DNA of 64,000 nucleotides from Mercenaria mercenaria (GCF_021730395.1 NC_069361.1:73355001-73419000); one strand, 5' to 3'; positions 34,963 through 49,300 are shown, counted from the stretch's first letter. Notes: generated by a model from the letters alone, not told the origin. Made by a program: numbers and translations.

Positions 34963-35838
34963 CAGTCGAGACTGCCTTAACGACCCCCTGAATTTAGCGA
35001 CTCCCTGTCATATGCGACCCTATTTTATGCTCCGGACGCAATTTACTATTAAAAGAGTCTGAATTAAGCAACTGTGAAATCGGGCTCCCGAATCGATATT
35101 TAGACCGTTTTCAGCGACTTTGAGATGCTCCCTTGCAAAATTTTACACGATAGAGTTACCGTTCTTTATCTCGCGTGAAGTTGTTTGAGACGAGAACTTA
35201 TTTGTTTACAAAAAATGACTGATGAAAAACATAAAAAAGACCTGTTTTGACATTAGAACAGCGTGTTAAGGCACTTGAATTGCTCGATTAGGGAAAACCA
35301 GCGTATAAAGTCGCTGAAGAATTCGGAGTCGGTGCATAAATTAACTTTATTCCTGGTGAAACAAAAATATGGCGGTATTTAACAGGAAACAACGAAGTAA
35401 ACACAGATTAAAGATGCAGTCAATAATCGAATAAATGTCAATGAACAATTAGTACACAAAAATATAAATATCATAAAACCTCAGTGTGTAAATAGTTCAA
35501 ATGGAACATTTATATTTTACTGCTCCCCTTTATTTTCTTGCCAGATCATGAGCTTAAATTTGTTTTATCAACATCATACGAATGATGTAAATTATTTGAA
35601 ATTTATATTTTATCAATATGCAATTAAAGAAATAGTATTTAATCATTTTCCACTCGTACCTTAAAAGAGGCCAATATATAAGTATCCGATATTCATGTAC
35701 TTTAATTGGAAAAATATATGAAACCAGCGTCATCCTGTGAAGTGAGACTGTTTAAGAGACTCCCTGTCATATGTGACCTTTTTCGCTGCTTCCCAAAGTC
35801 GGTCTCTTAAAGTCGGTCTCTTAAAACAGTCTCGACTG
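34963..35838 (+). mobile_element. Broken pogo/Tigger-type DNA transposon
   Basis: Inverted ends CAGTCGAGACTG with TA on both sides (34961-34962, 35839-35840). Subterminal motifs 'cgactccctgtcatatg.gacc' occur near both ends. It encodes a fragment of a pogo/CENP-B-like DNA-binding domain. At 876 bp it is about a third of an autonomous Tigger: an internally deleted copy. Confidence 0.88.
35213..35335 (+). pseudogene. pogo/Tigger transposase N-terminal remnant
   Basis: A start (MTDEKHKK at 35214) is followed, after a +1 shift near 35240, by the frame reading KRPVLTLEQRVKALELLD, a stop (TAG at 35288), then GKPAYKVAEEFGVG and another stop. This is the helix-turn-helix (psq/CENP-B N) start of pogo-family transposases. 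The DDE part is gone. Confident of the family; non-functional. Confidence 0.82.
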
Positions 35839-35840
35839 TA

Positions 35841-38156
35841 TGAATGACAAAAACATTCTGTAATGACTAGTGTACTTGTTTAAGATAAAGTCTGTTAAAG
35901 TTACATTTATAACAGTATATCATTATCAATTTGTTGATGTTGGCCATAAAGTGGTGGTAGTAGAAGTATAGCTTGATTCCCTGAAAAGCTGATCTTGACT
36001 CTTGAAAATCTGATTGTTAGGCTGAAGAGTCAATGACTCTTGATTTTCAGAACCTAGCAAACATCCTGGCGTTTATGTTATGTACAAATCAGGTACAAAT
36101 CATTGAAATTGTGTCCTAATTTGTTTTAGAATAAATGTATGAATGTAAGTTTTAAATACCCATATTTTACACCCATATATTCATATCCAATTATTAAACA
36201 TTTTGATTCACAAAGTATTAATAAATTCACAATTAAGGGGTTGGGAATTCACAATTTTGAGAAAAACAACGCTAATTTTCACAATTTTTCTGGTACCGGA
36301 CCCATTCACAATTTTGAGAAAAAACTCATTGAATTTTCTCACTGGTATATTATGTCTAAATTGGTTTGGTTTACTCATCTAGAATTTCGACTAACAATGT
36401 CTCTATGTTTTCTATATGGGTCTTTTTTGTCTGTCCATGTAGAAGGTACACATTCATAGACATCGGTTCTGTGATATAGGTCAAGTCTTAACTTTTCTGT
36501 TGAATCATAATAGATGACAGTCTTCAATAAAATGATGTACATTTTCCATGCAAATACACAGGAGCAAAGAATATTCTGCCAGGCCAATGCTGTGTGTGAG
36601 ATAACCATTTAAAATACTGTAACCAGTTCTGAGTTGATGGAATCTATAGTCCCTCCGTTTTCATATTTTTTGAAGGTTCTTTTATTCCTGCATCAGGTCA
36701 GAACTGATACAGGTGCCTTCCGGTACTAGACACATCCCGTTATATTACTGGTTTGGAACCAGTATCCGGACAGGACTAGGTACCCGACACATGTAATAAC
36801 CACTTTATTTGGTCATTTTTCACACAATTGTCTCATCTGGATCATATGGATGTTTGCCCTTCATGTTTCACAAGGTTGTATAATGTTAGGTTTTATGATG
36901 ACACCTTACCTGTATTTACAAAACAACTTTCAGGCCTGAAGATAGCATTGCGCATTGAGAGTAAGCCGTTCTTTGCTTTCATAGCTGCTATTGAAAGTCA
37001 GGTTATCTTTCATGTGCATTGTTAGAGAGTTTAATGACAAAAAAAAATGTGTAAGAATAGTTTACTTATTTCGAAATAAAAATAACAGCAAACCATCATC
37101 AAAATGTTTGTTCGGCTACTGGTTTACCCCGAGGGGAAAATAACTTCTTTTTTGGGATCCCATTGGAGGCCCCATGGAGCCCATATTTTACGTCACAACG
37201 GGATGTTGATTACAAAATCGGATGCAGAAGGAGCTGAAGTTTGTGCAGTGTCTGTGTGGGCTTCAGTTATGTCAAATATTTTTTTGAGAAAATAATGGAG
37301 CCGAAATATGAGAATTTGTCCGGCTACTGGTTCCCAGCCAGTAGTTTATTTTTTGGCAGCAGTCTTCATGTTGGCAAGAGTGGTAACATTCACACTATCC
37401 TTTGTGTATTCTGTTTCTAAGGCTGCTGCCTTGGCTAGGGAGTTGGCAAGGTTGTTACCCTGTATGCTGGCATGTTGGATAAATTATTAACAGTAATTAA
37501 CAATTTGTTTGCTGTAATGGTAGCTAAAAAATTATCAGACTGAGTTTTTTCTCAGGACTTAAGGATTAAGATAATTCACTTACTCTTTTCTTTAGTATTT
37601 TAGACTTTGACACATCCTCTATTCATTACACATGTTCCAAGCTGACAAAATAGATCTGATTGGTTGATTAATTCTGGAAATTTCCACTCTGCAAACTCCC
37701 ACTTCTTGACACAGTATAGTGAGGTGATGATATCTGAGGCTACATTTTAACATGGCAAAGCTAGTGATATATTATCCAACTTACAGCCAGATAAACATGA
37801 AAAATGATCCTGCCAAAAGGTCAAAAGTGAAAAGAAATATGAAGAAATTAAAATGGTGGAAGAGTTTTTGTATGAATGTTGCAAAAAAAATATTTCATTA
37901 GAAAAACAAGTTATGCATTGTAAATGCTTTGAATGATGTTCTGTCCAGAAATTGCAAATAGTAATATGTTTTTACCCCATTTCAAAATTAAAATAAATGA
38001 AATATAGAAAAAATAGATTGAAAAAAAACTTTCACTGCCTTTTCAGCAAAGACTGTTCAAATGAAACCTTGAAGATTTGAAACAGAAAGCAGAATGCCTA
38101 CTTAAAGCGTTGCTGACTTTTCTGAAATGTTAAATTTTGATTAAAAATAACGCTTT
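35841..38156. other. Non-genic stretch
   Basis: 36230-36330 repeats 'attcacaatttt' phrases and 'ccggacccattcacaatt', which also occur at 34350-34430. 36700-37340 has short palindromes around 'ctactggtt'/'ccagtag'. ORFs at 36139, 36828 and 37104 have no recognisable domains. An untranslated first exon of the phosphatase gene could lie here unseen. Confidence 0.4.
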
Positions 38157-39347
38157 TTTAGCTCACCTTTCGTGCTCAAGGTGAGCTTTTGTGATCGCCC
38201 TGTGTCCGTCGTCCGTCCGTCGTCAACAATTTGACTGTTAACACTAGAGGTCACAGTTTTGGCCTAATCTTAATGAAACTTGGTCAGAATGTTACCCTCA
38301 TAAAAATCTTGGACGTGTTCAATATTGGGTCATCTGGGGTCAAAAACTAGGTCACCAGGTCAAATCAAAGGAAAAGCTTGTTAACACTCTAGAGGTCACA
38401 ATTTTGGCCCGATCTTAATGAAACTTGGTCAGAATGTTACCCTCAATAAAATCTTGGATGAGTTCGATATTGGGTCATCTGGGGTCAAAAACTAGGTCAC
38501 CGGGTCAAATCAAAGGAAAAGCTTCTTAACACTCTAGAGGTAAAAATTTTGACCCAATCTTAATGAAACTTGGTCCGAATGTTACCCTCAATAAAATCTT
38601 GGACGAGTTCGATATTGGGTCATCTGGGGTCAAAAACTAGGTCACCAGGTCAAATCAAAGGAAAAGCTTGTTAACACTGTAGAGGCCACATTTATGACAG
38701 TATCTTCATGAAACTTGGTCAGAATGTTAATCATGATGATCCCAAAGTCCAGTTTGAATCTGGATCATGTAGAATCAAAAACTAGGTCACCAGGTCAAAT
38801 CAAAGGAAAAGCTAGTTAACACTGTAGAGGCCACATTTGTGACCATATCTTAATGAAACTTGGTCAGAATGTTAATCTTGATGATCTATAGGTCATGTTC
38901 AAATCTGGGTCAGGTGGGGTCAAAAACTAGGTCACCGGGTCAAATCAAAGGAAAAGCTTGTTAACACTCTAGAGGCCACATTTATGACTGTATCTTCATG
39001 AAACGTAGTCAGAATGTTAATCATGATTATCGCAAAGTCCAGTTTGAATCTGGGTCATGTAGGGTAAAAAACTAGGTCACCAGGTCAAATCAAAGGAAAA
39101 GCTAGTTAACACTCCCTAGAGGCCACATTTATGACCATATGTTAATGAATCCTGGTCAGAATGTTAGTCTCGATGATCTTAGGTCAAGTTCGAATCTGGG
39201 TCATGTGGGGTCAAAAACTAGGTCACCAGGTCAAATCAAAGGAAAAGTTAGTTAACACTTTAGAGGCCATATTTATGACCATATCTTAATGAAATTTAGG
39301 TCAATATGTCAGATGAGTGATACAGGGCCTTCATGGCCCTCTTGTTT
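38157..39347 (+). mobile_element. Hairpin-ended element (family A), 142-bp modules
   Basis: Starts TTTTTAGCTCACCTTTCGTG; outer stem GCTCACCTT/AAGGTGAGC with a degenerate inner stem. Short (GTCC)n repeat at 38204-38222, about seven modules, end GGGCC/GGCCC hairpin + CTCTTGTTT. Close relative of 30739-32417. It ends 96 bp before the phosphatase coding exon. Confidence 0.88.
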
Positions 39348-39464
39348 CCAAGTTGTAAAGGCCGCAGTCCCATTTGCAAATGAGTAAAAAAATGACAGAT
39401 TTTTGTCATAACTAAAGCTATTCATTTGTATGATATCTTACAGAGGTAGGCACAAAGAAGAAAG

Positions 39465-40310
39465 ATGGGAGCATTTCTAGATAAGCCAAAGACAGACAAG
39501 CATAATGAGGGAGGGGTAGGAAACGGACTGAGGTATGGTCTAGCCAGTATGCAAGGCTGGAGAGTTGAGATGGAGGATGCTCACACAGCTGTTATTGGAC
39601 TACCAAGTCTGAAGGACTGGTCATTTTTTGCCGTCTTTGACGGCCATGCTGGTGCCAAGGCCTCGGCAATGTGCTCTGAACAGCTGATGAATCATATCAT
39701 ATCAAATGGTGACTTTCAGAAAATGGATTTAAAATCTGGCACTGAAACACAGCCCTCATTAGAGGCTATAAAATCTGGTATTAAAACAGGCTTCCTTAGT
39801 ATGGATGATAAGTTAAGAAGTACACCGGAAGTGGCAAGTGGTCAGGATAAGAGTGGTTCTACTGCAGTCGGTGTGATAATTTCTCCAACTCACATTTTCT
39901 TTGCTAATTGTGGAGATTCTAGAGCGGTTCTATCAACTTCAGGCAAGTGTGCATTTTCTACAACAGATCACAAGCCCATCAACCCAATAGAAAAAGAAAG
40001 AATACAAAAAGCAGGTGGTAGTGTAATGATACAGCGAGTAAATGGATCTCTTGCTGTGTCACGCGCACTTGGCGATTTTGAATACAAGAACGTGGAGGGG
40101 ATGGGTCCGTGTGAGCAGCTAGTGTCGCCGGAACCAGAAATTTTTGTTCAGGAGAGAAACCCAGGAGATGAATTTCTTGTTCTGGCTTGTGATGGCATCT
40201 GGGATGTTATGACCAACGAGGAACTTTGTGACTTTGTACGCAATCGACTTCAAATATTTAACAGTATGGAACAAATTTGTAACCAAGTCATAGATACTTG
40301 TTTATATAAG
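39465..40310 (+). CDS. PP2C exon 1: catalytic core
   Basis: Preceded by an acceptor (TCTTACAG, 39443) and 21 nt of 5' UTR, so at least one untranslated exon lies upstream. It encodes residues 1-282, almost the whole catalytic fold, and ends at CLYK with donor AAG|GTAAG. Reading on past the donor adds a false hydrophobic tail. Confidence 0.95.
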
Positions 40311-43300
40311 GTAAGACTACTGTGTTCATTCATAAACTGGTTGTTTCTATTCGTCATACCATACTTTCATATTCGTGATTATTAAAGTGTGTACATAAAA
40401 TGTAGTCTAGTTTTTAGATACATTTTTCATTCCTTGTACAATTACACGGGTCTAAAAATAATGTTATGAGTCACAGAGCTTGAGTCTTGACATATCTACT
40501 TGTCTGCGAGTAAATAAAAGTTGGGCATGTGAAGCTTGCTGTAGGACACTTCTATAGGACAAGCTGCAATTCTTTTACCAAAAATATTCGAGGAAGGAGA
40601 CAAAAGTATCTTGAATGTATATTTTATTCAAAGTACGCAGTCAAGAATTAGCTTTCTCGCTTTTCGTTGTCAGAGCATTAGGAGGATAGTGCTAGGACTG
40701 GTCAGCATGGTGTCGGTATAATGTGATTAGGTGAGCTGTCTTGTCTACAGTTGGATATATTCAAGTGAGGCAGCACTATAAAGCTCTCTGCAGTACAAGT
40801 CGACACAGTCCTTCATACGTTTAAAGAGACGGCCCGCTTAGCTCAATAGGGAGAGCACAGATCTACGGATCTCGAGGTCGTGAGTTTGAGCCCTGGGCGA
40901 GGCATATGTTCTCCGTGACGATTTGATAAAAGACATTGTGTCTGAAAACATTCGTCCTCCACCTCTGATTCAGGTGGGGAAGTTGGCAGTTAGTTGCGGA
41001 CAGCAGATTTGTACTGGTACAGAATCCAGGAACACTGGTTAGGTTAACTGCACGCTGTTACATAACTGAAATACTGTTGAAAAATGGCGTTAAACCCAAA
41101 ACAAACAAATCATGTGGGAAAAACTGTTGAAAAAAAAAGCTAAACCCAAACACACAAGAATTTAATATTGTATTTAAAAAAAAACACAACACCATAGCTG
41201 ACCATCTTTCAGAATGCTGTTACAATTTTAGCTCGACTATTCAAAGTATAGGTAGAGCTACTGGACTCACCCTTGCATTGGCGTCTGCGTCCGGATTTGG
41301 CAAAATTATAAGGTTGAACTTTAAAAAAATTAAAAGGTATCTATCAGCTATTTCATGTTCAGAATTGATGGACAGTATTTTAACCATTATAATAATAGTT
41401 GCATTAATTTATTGTGTATTTATTTTGCAGGCTTCTCTATCTAGTAAATTAATTTGGTATTTATTTCATGTATAATAGATGTTACTGTTAAAGTATATGT
41501 CTCTGCCATTCATCACTGATGAATGGCAGATGAATGTGGAAGATTACTTGAAGAATAAGTGACAAAGGAATTTTGTAATTTGAGACAAAAGTTTACTCAT
41601 ATCATGTGGCATGAATTAGGAAGTTGTCTTGAAAGAGATCAACAGGAAAGTTTGTGCAAAAAAAGAAAGAAAAAAAGAGACACCCAGATTGTTGTAGAAA
41701 TTAATGGTTTTTGCTTGATCAGTATTTGTATGTTTTCATCTTGGCTTCAGGGTAGCAGAGATAATATGAGTATTGTTGTAGTAACTTTCCAAGGAGCTCC
41801 GAAATTATCAGACGAAGCTATCAAAAAAGAAGAAGAATTAGATGCAAAAATTGAAGCTAAAATAAAAGGTAATCAAACATCTTGATTACATGTTGCAGAA
41901 TTCAATGGCTTTGCTAATGATTGTGCAGAAAAATAAGAGGTGGTTTGGACAGTTTATTCACATGGATTTAAGTAATTTGTGAAAATTTCATAAAACAAGG
42001 CCATAATATGATAAACATTAGTGTGTTCAGTTGCTATCAGATTACATGTAGTTGTAGATTTTCACTGTATTATCAAAGTTGTTTTACTAGTATGCCTACA
42101 TTATAGATAACATGTAAGGTCATACATGTAAATGCACCTTGTGCAATTAGAGACAGTAACAATCTTTTTCAAAACCAGAGATATGAAGTTTGATATAAAA
42201 AAAGCTTTCAAATTTATGCATGCAGATATCCATATAATCTATATTTATGGTATTTTAACCATAAATGTATAGTTATGAGCATTATGTTTGTATAAAGACA
42301 ATTTCTTTGATCAAGGAAATGTATCTCTTCTTGGACATGTAGAGCAGAAACACGATAGCGATATAATATATTCGATATCTTCATTTTGGGTGTATAAGTT
42401 TCATTTTACCTTTAACAAAGATCTGGATTGCGAAACATTGGTTTAGTATACTGTTTGCTAAAATTATAGAACAGTAGAACTGTCTGATATCTCTAAAATA
42501 AATGCTGTAGCAAACTGTAAATATTTAAGCTTTGACTGGGACTCAAACTCAGCTCCTCGCACACAAATCTGACACAGTACAACATTGCTATAACAACCAG
42601 TCTATAGCTAGCAGTGTAAGTGCACCCTTATACTGTATTATCATTTGACTTTCTAACTAGCAATACCAGTGAAAGATAACTTAACACCCAATCTTTTATA
42701 TTAGTTTTGGCCTTTTTGCAGCAGGTGAATTGCGAAGGTGGCAAGCTTTGTCCAAATTTCCACATTGATTTTACAAGTTTCAGATAGGATTTCGCTCCCA
42801 GTTAGTATTATAAATGACTTTTGGGTATAAATAACAGACCATCAAAGTACATGTATGAGAAAAACTAAGTACAGTAACCTCTGTCTTGCAGACTGCTAAT
42901 GATATTGACAGATTGAGAGAATTTGTAGAACTGATTGGCAAGTCTTTAAAAGTTTACTTGTTCAATTCACTTGTGCTTTTGAATAATTAAATTACTGAAA
43001 ATTTGCTGGATCATAATGCAGTTTGAATTCCCTTTAGGTATATTTCCAGGAGATGTTTCAAAATCGTACTCGAATTTAAATTGTGTGTGCAATCTTAACT
43101 TGCCTGTCAGTGAAACAAAAATGTTTGCTTGCCTGTTAGTGAACAAAAATGACTCCTTGTTGTTAGTGTTGCAGAATAATTACCTGCTCATCAGTGTATC
43201 AAATTTTTAACTTGCCTGTTTATTCAAGTGTTGTTTTTTTGGACCAAAATTCTGTCCTGGTAATTGCAAAGAAAAGGCATGTCCAAGAAAATTTGAACGT

Positions 43301-46300
43301 GTCTAAATATGGATTTCAATGAGTTTTGATTATTTCAGAATCATTATCAGCTGAGGGTAATGACGAGTCAGGGGAAGCAGATCTTCCTTATATAATGCAT
43401 GTCCTTGGAGATATAGAGGGTTTACCACCAGGTGGAGGACTCAGTTCAAAGTGAGTTTACTTCTACTTAGCTAAAAGTAACAGATCTATATTGTTTTTTA
43501 GCTCGAGTATTCGAAGAATAAGTAGAGCTATCCTACTCACCAGGGCATCGGCGTCACTCCTAATGGCCCTTTTTGACTTAGAAATCATGGTTAAGTTTTT
43601 CGTACCAGTCCACATTTTGACAAAGCCTTTTGAGATAAAGCTTTGAAACTTTCAACACTTGTTTACCATCACCATGTCCAGTTTTAGGCAAGAGTACATA
43701 ACTTCATCTAGGATTTTGGCTGAGTTATGGCCCCTTTTAACTTAGAAATCCTGGTTAAGTTTTTTGTACCAGTTTATATTTTGTGTAAAGTGTTTTACAT
43801 ATGGCTTTGAAACTTTATCACTTGTTCATTATAACAGCCTCTATCTATAGGCAAGAGTACATAACTCTGTCAACTATTTTGGCTGAGTTATGGCCCTTTT
43901 TCGACAGAGATTGGTACAATTTTTGTACAAGGCCATGTTTTGTCAAAACTATTTGATATGTGGCTTTGAAAGTTTGAACAATTATTTACCATCATGATTT
44001 CTATATGTAGGCAAGAGTTTATAACACTGTCAAGGATTTTGGCTGAATTATGGCCCTTTTTGGACTTGGAAATTGGTTCAGTTTTCGTACAAGTGCATGT
44101 TTTGTGAAAACTATTTGACATGTGGCTTTGAAACTTTGAACACTTGCTTATCATCATAATTTTCATCTGTAGGCAAGAGTACATAACTGTTTCAAATATT
44201 TTGGTAGAATTATGGACCTTTCTGGACTTGGAAATCAGTTAAGTTTTTCGTACCAGTCTGTATTTTGCCTTACCTTTTTGTCATATGTCTTTGAATTTTT
44301 GAGAACTTGTTTACCAACATAGTCTACATACCTAAGACAAGGACTTAAGCTCAGTTATGGCCCTTTTTATGCCCCAAGCATCTACTGATGTGGGAGGCAT
44401 ATACTGATTGTCATGTCTGTTCGTTCGTTTGTCCATACGAGGTTAACCAAATGGGACCGTTTCGTCTAGCATCAATACCCCTTACTAGAATGACTTGATG
44501 CTAATGCAGATGTAACCTGTGACCATTCCTCATCTTCAGACATCATCTGACCTCAGTTTGACCTTGACCTTAACCTCATTTTGGACTTAGGTTGCTTTAT
44601 ATGGGCCATCTCTTGGTTAACCAAATGGGACTTGGTCTAGCATCAGTACCCATTACAAGAATGAATTGATACTAATACAGATGTAAACTGTGACCATTCC
44701 TCATCTTCAAACATCACCTGACCTCAGTTTGACCTTGACCTTGACCTTGTTTTGGACTTAGGTGCAAAATCTATCGACAAGGATGCCACTGGGGGCAGCA
44801 AGCGTTATTCAAGCATCAGACGCAGCTCATTGTTTACATAGAAGTTAGTTAAATTTCGCATATCATTCGATATTTTGTTATGAACTCTTTGATATATTGC
44901 TTTGAAACTTTGAACACCTGCTTACCATTATGGTCTCACATTGCAATATAGTGCAAGACATATTCAAATCCACAAATGCAGGTACATTGTTTGTCTTATC
45001 TATTCTTTTTTTGTCTGAAAATCTCTGGTAATATTTTGACACTATACTTCTGTCAATGCTTCGAATAGTCAAGCGCGCTGTCAACAGACAGCTCTTGTGT
45101 TACTATGTTTTGTTAATATGAAAATGAGCCTATAGTGTTAGCTCAGTAGATAGAGCACAAGGCTACAGATCTAGAGATTGCAGGTTTGATCCACTGGCTA
45201 CAGCTTATGTACTGTATGACGTTTTGACAGAGGACATTTCTCTGCCTCGGAGTCATGTGGAGAATCTGTTAGTTACTCGTGAAGAAAAGTCCATCTGGAA
45301 CAGAATCTAGGAACACTGGCTAGGTTAACTGAACTGAAATGCTGTTGAAAAAACAATGTTTTTACCCATAAGTCAAACAAGCAAGCACTGTGTATGAATT
45401 GTTGTAATTGATGTGGATCTCAGTACTGTTTGAATCTGCTATAGTGTTTCAGGTAAGCTGTTAGCTGTCTTTACAACTGAGCTGAAATTAATTATTAAAA
45501 CTTGATAAAATCGAAACAAAAATAAAACAAATGTGAAATAACAGGAACACTTTTTTCATGAATTTTCAGACGTGGCACTGTAGAAGCAATTTTGAATAAA
45601 TTGCGACCTCCGAAACAGTGTCTGGTAAGAAATAAATACTTTGTCTAACTACGCGTGACATAACTAAATATGTGATATAATTGTGGATTTCTCTCGCAAC
45701 TAAAATAACAGGGCCTACCTTCATTTCTGCAGCTGTTCACTAATGCTGACCTGAAGAGTAATTTCTGAACAAAATACCTGTTATTCTTACCAATATTAAA
45801 GTAGAAAACATGCAAAATTCTTTTAAACTAATGTAGGTTTTTCTTCATCTTCAAATGGCAGGTAAATCAAAGTTTAGTGAGCTAGGATATTCTCTAACAT
45901 TTATATACTGATGCAAAAAAGAAACTGCTTTTTATGTTTGCTATATTTTGTTAAACTTTTTACACTACAATGTATTCAGAATTACTGAGTTGATTTTTCC
46001 AGTGTACACCCATCTTTGTGTACATATTGCACAAATTTGTCTTACATTTTTACAAATGTTTGCCCTGGAAACTGACAGAATGCTTTTTAGACTCTAAAAA
46101 CTTTCTTTAAAAAATTGGTTTTGTCTTTTTGTAAAAACAAAAGTTTGCTAAATTTCCCAATGTCAAGGGTATTGGTTACCTCGAAAAAACTAAAAAAAAA
46201 AAGAAATATTGAAATGTTTTCCTCATGCAACTGAGCGACATGTTTTACATGTTTTGTTTGTCTGCGACAGATTTACTGATAATAAAAAAAAAAGATATTT

Positions 46301-49300
46301 CACATTGAATTCGACTTGTTTACAATATTTTGGTTCTTGCATTGGCAATAAGTGGTCATTGCAACACAGTTATCAATCTGTGATAGCATTATCATTAATG
46401 TGGAAGCTTCAGAGATGATCTGTGTTCAGGCAGACCAAAGGTAACAAAGCACATAAAGACAGTTACCTGACATTTAAGCATCTACGTGACGTGCTTAATA
46501 CCACTACAAGTGCCGCATTTCAATGTAGCAAATCTTAAAGCAACTCGCCCACTTGGGGTGAAATTTTTCAACATGTTGTTTTCCAGCATGTTTGGCATAG
46601 AATGTATAATATGACACTGATAAATAAAAAAAGAGGTGAAAATAAAAGTTAGATATTGGTAAAAATTCACTAAGAATGTAAATTTTCTGCAATATTTCAA
46701 AAGCGTTGCAATGGTTTATTGTCTTCTGTACAAAATTATTGGTTATTTATAAGAATGTCTTACAGAAATCTTATGTCAATAAGTTTGTACCACTGGTCAC
46801 ATTCAGAGTTCTCACTTTTTATGGATTTCGGAGAGAAATTATTTTTCACCTAAAATGTGTCGGTTACTCCCTTTAACAAACCTTTCTTAACCAGTAAGGG
46901 CTAGGCAGCCTTGCACAGGTCAGATTCTTATAGTTATCTTCAGCAGCTGTAAGCCCATGTCAATTACGTTGGTCTCTGCCCAAAGCGCTAGAGTGTTGTT
47001 TAGCAAGTCTTCATATCTTAGCTGTGTTGACAGTTGGGTAGGCATTTTCTACTGTCATGGCAAATATTTTGCTGATAAATGCTTGTTGGAGTAGGATCAA
47101 TTTGGTTGGGGCAGTGCTTTGGTTAGGGATGGGATAATGGAGGATCAAAAAAACAAACCTGGTCATCATACCAGAGAAATTAAATGCCCATCATTATATG
47201 ACAACATTCTCAGTCACTTGGTGGTTCAATTTCTGCCTCCCAGTGAGCTGATCAACGATAATGCAAAACCACATACTGCTCTGCTAAGAAATGTTACCTT
47301 GCCAGTAAGGCTCCTACTGTTAAGGTATATGCATGTCTTTACAGTTGACTGAAAAAATAGTAAAACCTGAGTGCACAGTTTCTTCTTTGCGTCAGTATTT
47401 GTACAAACTTCAGTAGAAATCTTAAAGACTTTCAGAGGTAGAAAACTGTGGAGACCTAGGTTTTGTTGCATGTTGGTGATTGAAATCTTTTTGTATTGCC
47501 TTAGTGCAATGGAGCTTATTAATAAATATTGTGAAACATAACATTACAGATGTTAAACTTAACGTGCATTGATTGTTTAATGCACACCTCTGTCATATAT
47601 GATTATTTCCACTAAGGTAGGCAACTTAGTAGGAACTATCAAGGACAGAGGTAAGTTAGATATTGTGAAACACTTTCTTCAACTAAAAAAAAACATGAAA
47701 CATTTGCCATCCAATAAAGTTCTTACACATACTCTGCATTAAGGTTAGTGGCACACATTGCTGAATTGGAACCCTGGCCTGTACAGGTATAGTGGAGGGG
47801 TCTGCATTTCACTCTGAGTAGCTGCTTCTTACCATGGAGCAGAAATTCAGCTCACAGTCGATACATCCTTGTCAGATGTGTCATTTACAAAATGATTTTC
47901 AAGTAGTAAAACTCCTGGTAGTAAATGAGATGTTAAAAGAAAATTGTGAAGAATACTTTATCATGTTAAACCTCTAAGAAAATACTTTATATATATATGT
48001 ATATATACAGGGTTCGCACAGGCTTGAAAAGTACTTGAAAATGAAGGGCAGTCTTGAAATGTCCTTGAAAACAAAATTTGTCTTGAAAAGTGCTTGAAAA
48101 TTGCCCAAAGACCTTGAAAAGTACTTGAATTTCTTATTTTCTCGTTTGCTAGACAATTAAAATCTCCCTGAAAATCAAAAGTAAATCTTTTAGAATAAAA
48201 TCGGCAAGTTTCGAGCAATGGACAGAGCTACGAAAACACCGTAATAAAAAAGGTCGAATGTGTTCGGGACGAAAGCGGAGTTTGGGTACGAATGTTTCGT
48301 ACTTTCTGTTAGCGTTGTCTCCCCTGACTAAAATGGCGTCGGCTAGAATTTACAAATCTGTGTATGTATTATTTATAAATAAGTCCTTGAAAACTATAAG
48401 ACTAGTGCTTGAAAAGTCCTTGAAAAGTCCTTGAATTTGACTTGGCCTTGTCTGTATGAACCCTGATATAAATTACAGGGATCAACACTTAACGGTGATC
48501 CCTAACCCGCTGACAGTAGGTTTTCAGGGGGATAAATAAATCCTGAAAGCTAACAGGTACCCTGGACCAACAGAAATTCAAAAGTTGTCGGTCTGATTTT
48601 ATGTTACCTCCATAGTTAGTGCGGAAATTTTCTATACAGCAGTTTCTAAGTTACTAATAACTATACAAAAAGACGTTGTAGATTCATGAAAGGTACAATG
48701 TATTCTTTTAAATGAAAACAAAGCCATTTAAATAGTTACTTAAATACCAATGTTCATATCATTAAAATTGTATTGATAGCTTGTGGGGACCACCTAGATT
48801 TGAGGGGATCACTATATTTTAAAAGTTTGTGGAAAAATAGTTAAGTGTCTACCCCTTATAAGCATTAAGGTAAGGAACTTGTGAGTTGCAGTTCTACATG
48901 GTCCTTTTACTCATCTAGTTGTCAGAAATAAGTTGAAAGGGGTAACAGGAGTAGAGGATATGAAATACACTGAGTTTTAGATTATTAAGAAAACATACTT
49001 TCTCTTCATTAAATTAACATTTTGAAATATTTGTGAAATGAAAATGATATCTGTGAGTGTGTGGTAGTTGTGTCTGTAAAGAACTTGGTCTGTTAGATAT
49101 ATTTAGAGATGCTCACTATCTGAATTTGTGCGTACTTGATTATTCTATATTTGTAAATTTGTAATGCATGCACATTTTTACTTTTCTATGTACATACAGG
49201 CAACCTTTTATATATAGGTATCTGTAAGTTCGCATTTTATTGCTTTAATCTTTTCCCTGCTTTTTAGATCAGTTTGTTAAAGCAGTCGTTTTAGAAATTT

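Noticed and set aside
34350-36330. Shared 'ccggacccattcacaatt' blocks on either side of the pogo element
   Set aside because: Suggests a repeat, but the two blocks share too little sequence to define an element.
40311-40385. Hydrophobic tail at the end of PP2C exon 1
   Set aside because: Intron read-through after a consensus donor; the protein continues with GSRDNMS in the next exon.
41559-41750. Start codon and 64 residues before PP2C exon 2
   Set aside because: Preceded by an excellent acceptor at 41750; the upstream residues do not match any PP2C and the exon joins in phase to exon 1.
43888-44184. Minus-strand 98-residue frame with repeated CSKFQSH
   Set aside because: Made by the family B tandem modules, not by a gene.
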